Shown here one piece after another: positions 61,795 through 64,000 of a stretch of 64,000 bases of DNA. This stretch comes from Marisa cornuarietis. Its lineage: Eukaryota > Mollusca > Gastropoda > Architaenioglossa > Ampullariidae. The DNA lies in the NCBI GenBank assembly GCA_004794655.1, contig SMMW01000584.1, forward strand, positions 4,534,001-4,598,000, written 5' to 3'. The translations under genes and the position numbers were made by a program. The notes under the pieces are model-generated. The model worked only from the letters and a program-made list of their open reading frames with translations. It was not told the DNA's origin and did no database searches. The number at the start of each line of letters is the position of its first letter. The first letter of the stretch is position 1.

Positions 61795-62557
61795 GTACAG
61801 CAGTTTTGTCTTGAAATGCCTTGTTTTGATAGCCTCATCTGCTAAATAAAGCCATGCCATATGGGTGCGTCCCAATGTGACTGTGAGTCTGCGTTCACAG
61901 GCCTATTTGAACGCGACTTCTGTCTCTCCCTTTTCTACCAACCACGCTCACTTCCAAACCTCTTTTGTTCGTAAATTTCTTTTCCTTGCTTTAATTTTTC
62001 TTCCTGCCTACTTTTTTTCCAGTGAGCTGTATTTCTGTCACTCTGTACTCAGACAGCTCTTGTTGGCTTCAACGTGTACAATGTTAGGAGACGAAGGACT
62101 CAATTAGAATTATTATATCTACTCGATGCTTGAAGTCGCTTAGGTATTCTGTATGCATTTGGAGTTCTGAATGGGGTCTAATAGGCGTCTGTAGACCTCA
62201 TAGCCCATCATCCTCTCGATAAACCTCTATTGATTTTCTATAGAAAGATCTGATACGACTGTGTACCGTCGGCTCAGTAAGCTCTAGCATCAGCTTGACT
62301 GGTTTTACATATCCAGTCCGCTGCCAAACAGGCTTCTCTTTCCTTTGGGAAGATGGAACGGGGTTGTATGTGATGTGTGCGTTGTTAAACTAAATATTTA
62401 AAAGATCTTTGCCTTCACTTTTTTTTGTTTGATTACTTTATGTGTAGCACCACATAAGAATTGATTGATAGAGCTCTTTGTCACATTGTTTTTGTCTTCT
62501 ACCCATCCTATTTTCGGAAGCTGTTTACATCTGTGCTTGATGATTCGTGCGCAGAGC

Positions 62558-62593
<36 letters not shown>

Positions 62594-64000
62594 ATTCATA
62601 TGCATGTTATGTTCACGTGCAATTGTACGATCATCTTCGCATTTGTGACCACATGGTTCAAATTACTCTGCACCTTTCACGCCGACAAAGTGTCAGGGAA
62701 CTAGTGCCTCATGTTATCGTCTTAGTCGCTTGTCTGTCATGCGGATTACGTGATGTTTGACATAGTCTTTCTTGTTTGTTTAGAAAACACAATAACAATG
62801 CCTAGGATTTCTGGACGGGAGATTGGGGTGAAGATGGTTGAAATATTAGCTTGAAGTGGACGAAATGTTTAAGGCAAAAAATGTCTTTGGCTCATGGCTG
62901 TTTTCACTGTCACGGTGTGGATACCATCGCATCTCAAGAACTGGCACTACCACCCGACAACTACTTACACCTCTACATCGCAACTACTGACACTACCGCA
63001 ATGCGACCATTAACATCGAAATTTCCTGAGCCTTTCGTGGTCGTATAACATTCGGTGTGAAGGTCTGAAGTAAAGAGAAGGGGAAGACATCTTTTACGCA
63101 GCACGTGAAATCTATCCCAAAATCCACTCCACCTAAGTGTGCCTGTGAACAGTCAGATAACCGAAAACGATCGAACATTCATGCACACATAGCGCGCGTG
63201 CACACACACACACACACAAACGGTCAAAGAGAGAAAAGTGGATGGATTACGAGAGAGAGAGAGAGAGGGGGGGCAGAATGCAGTGTAGCTTTGTAGAAAT
63301 ATTGAACGGATCTTACACGTTGGTGGTAAGGCGCTGGCATTTAAACGCTCACTGTGTATGTGGGATCGATAGGGAAGATGCCAAGAAGATGCGAGCATCT
63401 CTACCCTGGTGATTGAACGCAGACTGTGCTCTGTATCGACGAACTGAAGGGCGTTGCTGAACTTCTCGCGCACTTCTTTGTTCTTTGCCACTGCCACTGT
63501 CACTGACGTTGACGCTGACACTGACATGCCGAGATTACCTAACTCAATACGCGGAAGATCATCTACAGTCTTCGTAAGTTCTTCTACGTTATTGCGCAGC
63601 AGCTAACGTCTCACGGTTGAGGCAGAGCTTTGGTGCATAGATGGACAGATGAATAAATAAAATAAAGGAAGAGGAAGAGACGGAACAGTCTAAACAGACG
63701 AGCAGACGGGTGGATAAAAGATTGAATGCTGGTAGTCAGCGCCTGGTTGAAGTTAAAGAAAAGTAAAATCCCATGGAAACCTTTAAGGTGTTGAGTTGTT
63801 TGGTAAAAATAGCTTTTGAAAATTAACGGTTGGGGGCTTGGTAACAGCAACGTAAGATACACAGAAATGAAGGGTCTGGCGCAAAAACGCATCCTGTAGG
63901 AGAGAGGCCTTTGCACGTAAATGAGGGCGAACCCGGGTTCTTAAGGATTATGAGAACCAGAAAACGACATCCTTTTAGCTGCGGTTTTTCGTTAATGAGA
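61795..64000 (+). other. Start of the first coding intron of the CELF-like gene
   Basis: No exon is visible from the donor at 61795 to the window end. The interval contains a (GT)n tract at 62559-62590, short AC and GA tracts near 63205-63270, and a weakly tRNA-like stretch at 63318-63385 that may be a decayed SINE. Confidence 0.6.
62559..62590 (+). repeat. (GT)n microsatellite in CELF intron
   Basis: Sixteen GT units in the first coding intron of the CELF-like gene. Confidence 0.95.

Noticed and set aside
1..64000. CRISPR arrays, bacterial operons, rRNA genes
   Set aside because: Nothing of these kinds is present; the sequence is eukaryotic throughout.

Overview
This is a eukaryotic (animal) nuclear genome segment: sparse coding sequence in short exons with GT-AG introns, AT-rich non-coding DNA full of microsatellites, tRNA-derived SINEs, a dead LINE and several cut-and-paste DNA transposons. 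A marine invertebrate, most likely a mollusc, is the best guess. That guess rests on general character, not on a diagnostic sequence.

Four to five genes can be supported. At 4.4-6.5 kb (+) are exons of an EF-hand calcium-binding protein: two exon pairs that may be one gene or two. On the minus strand lie two complete, head-to-tail paralogous genes that I could assemble exon by exon with every junction in frame. Gene B (19130 to 7752) has 15 coding exons and 731 aa. Gene A (33453 to 22157) has 13 coding exons and 661 aa. Both encode a signal peptide, two related extracellular domains in tandem, a third small alpha/beta domain, a low-complexity stalk, one transmembrane helix and a cytoplasmic tail. 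They share intron positions and phases almost perfectly. The two extra introns of gene B each contain a transposon. The tail of B is long and carries possible signalling motifs; the tail of A is only about a dozen residues. I do not recognise a characterised function. The fold may be the 'LolA-like' type known from uncharacterised metazoan proteins, but that is from memory and unverified.

At the right edge (61.3-61.8 kb, +) is the first coding exon of a CELF/Bruno-like RNA-binding protein of the CELF3-6 type, cut off by the window end inside its first coding intron.

The rest is mobile and repetitive DNA: three copies of a THAP-domain element bounded by TTAA (Kolobok-like) at 0.3, 15.2 and 55.9 kb, the first with a nested hAT-type insertion; MITE-like elements at 10.4, 27.1 and 46.75 kb; a foldback element at 49.9 kb; a LINE fossil at 34.7-35.7 kb and a possible second one at 43.4 kb; at least four SINE copies; and many microsatellites and minisatellites. 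From about 35.7 to 59.4 kb no convincing gene was found.
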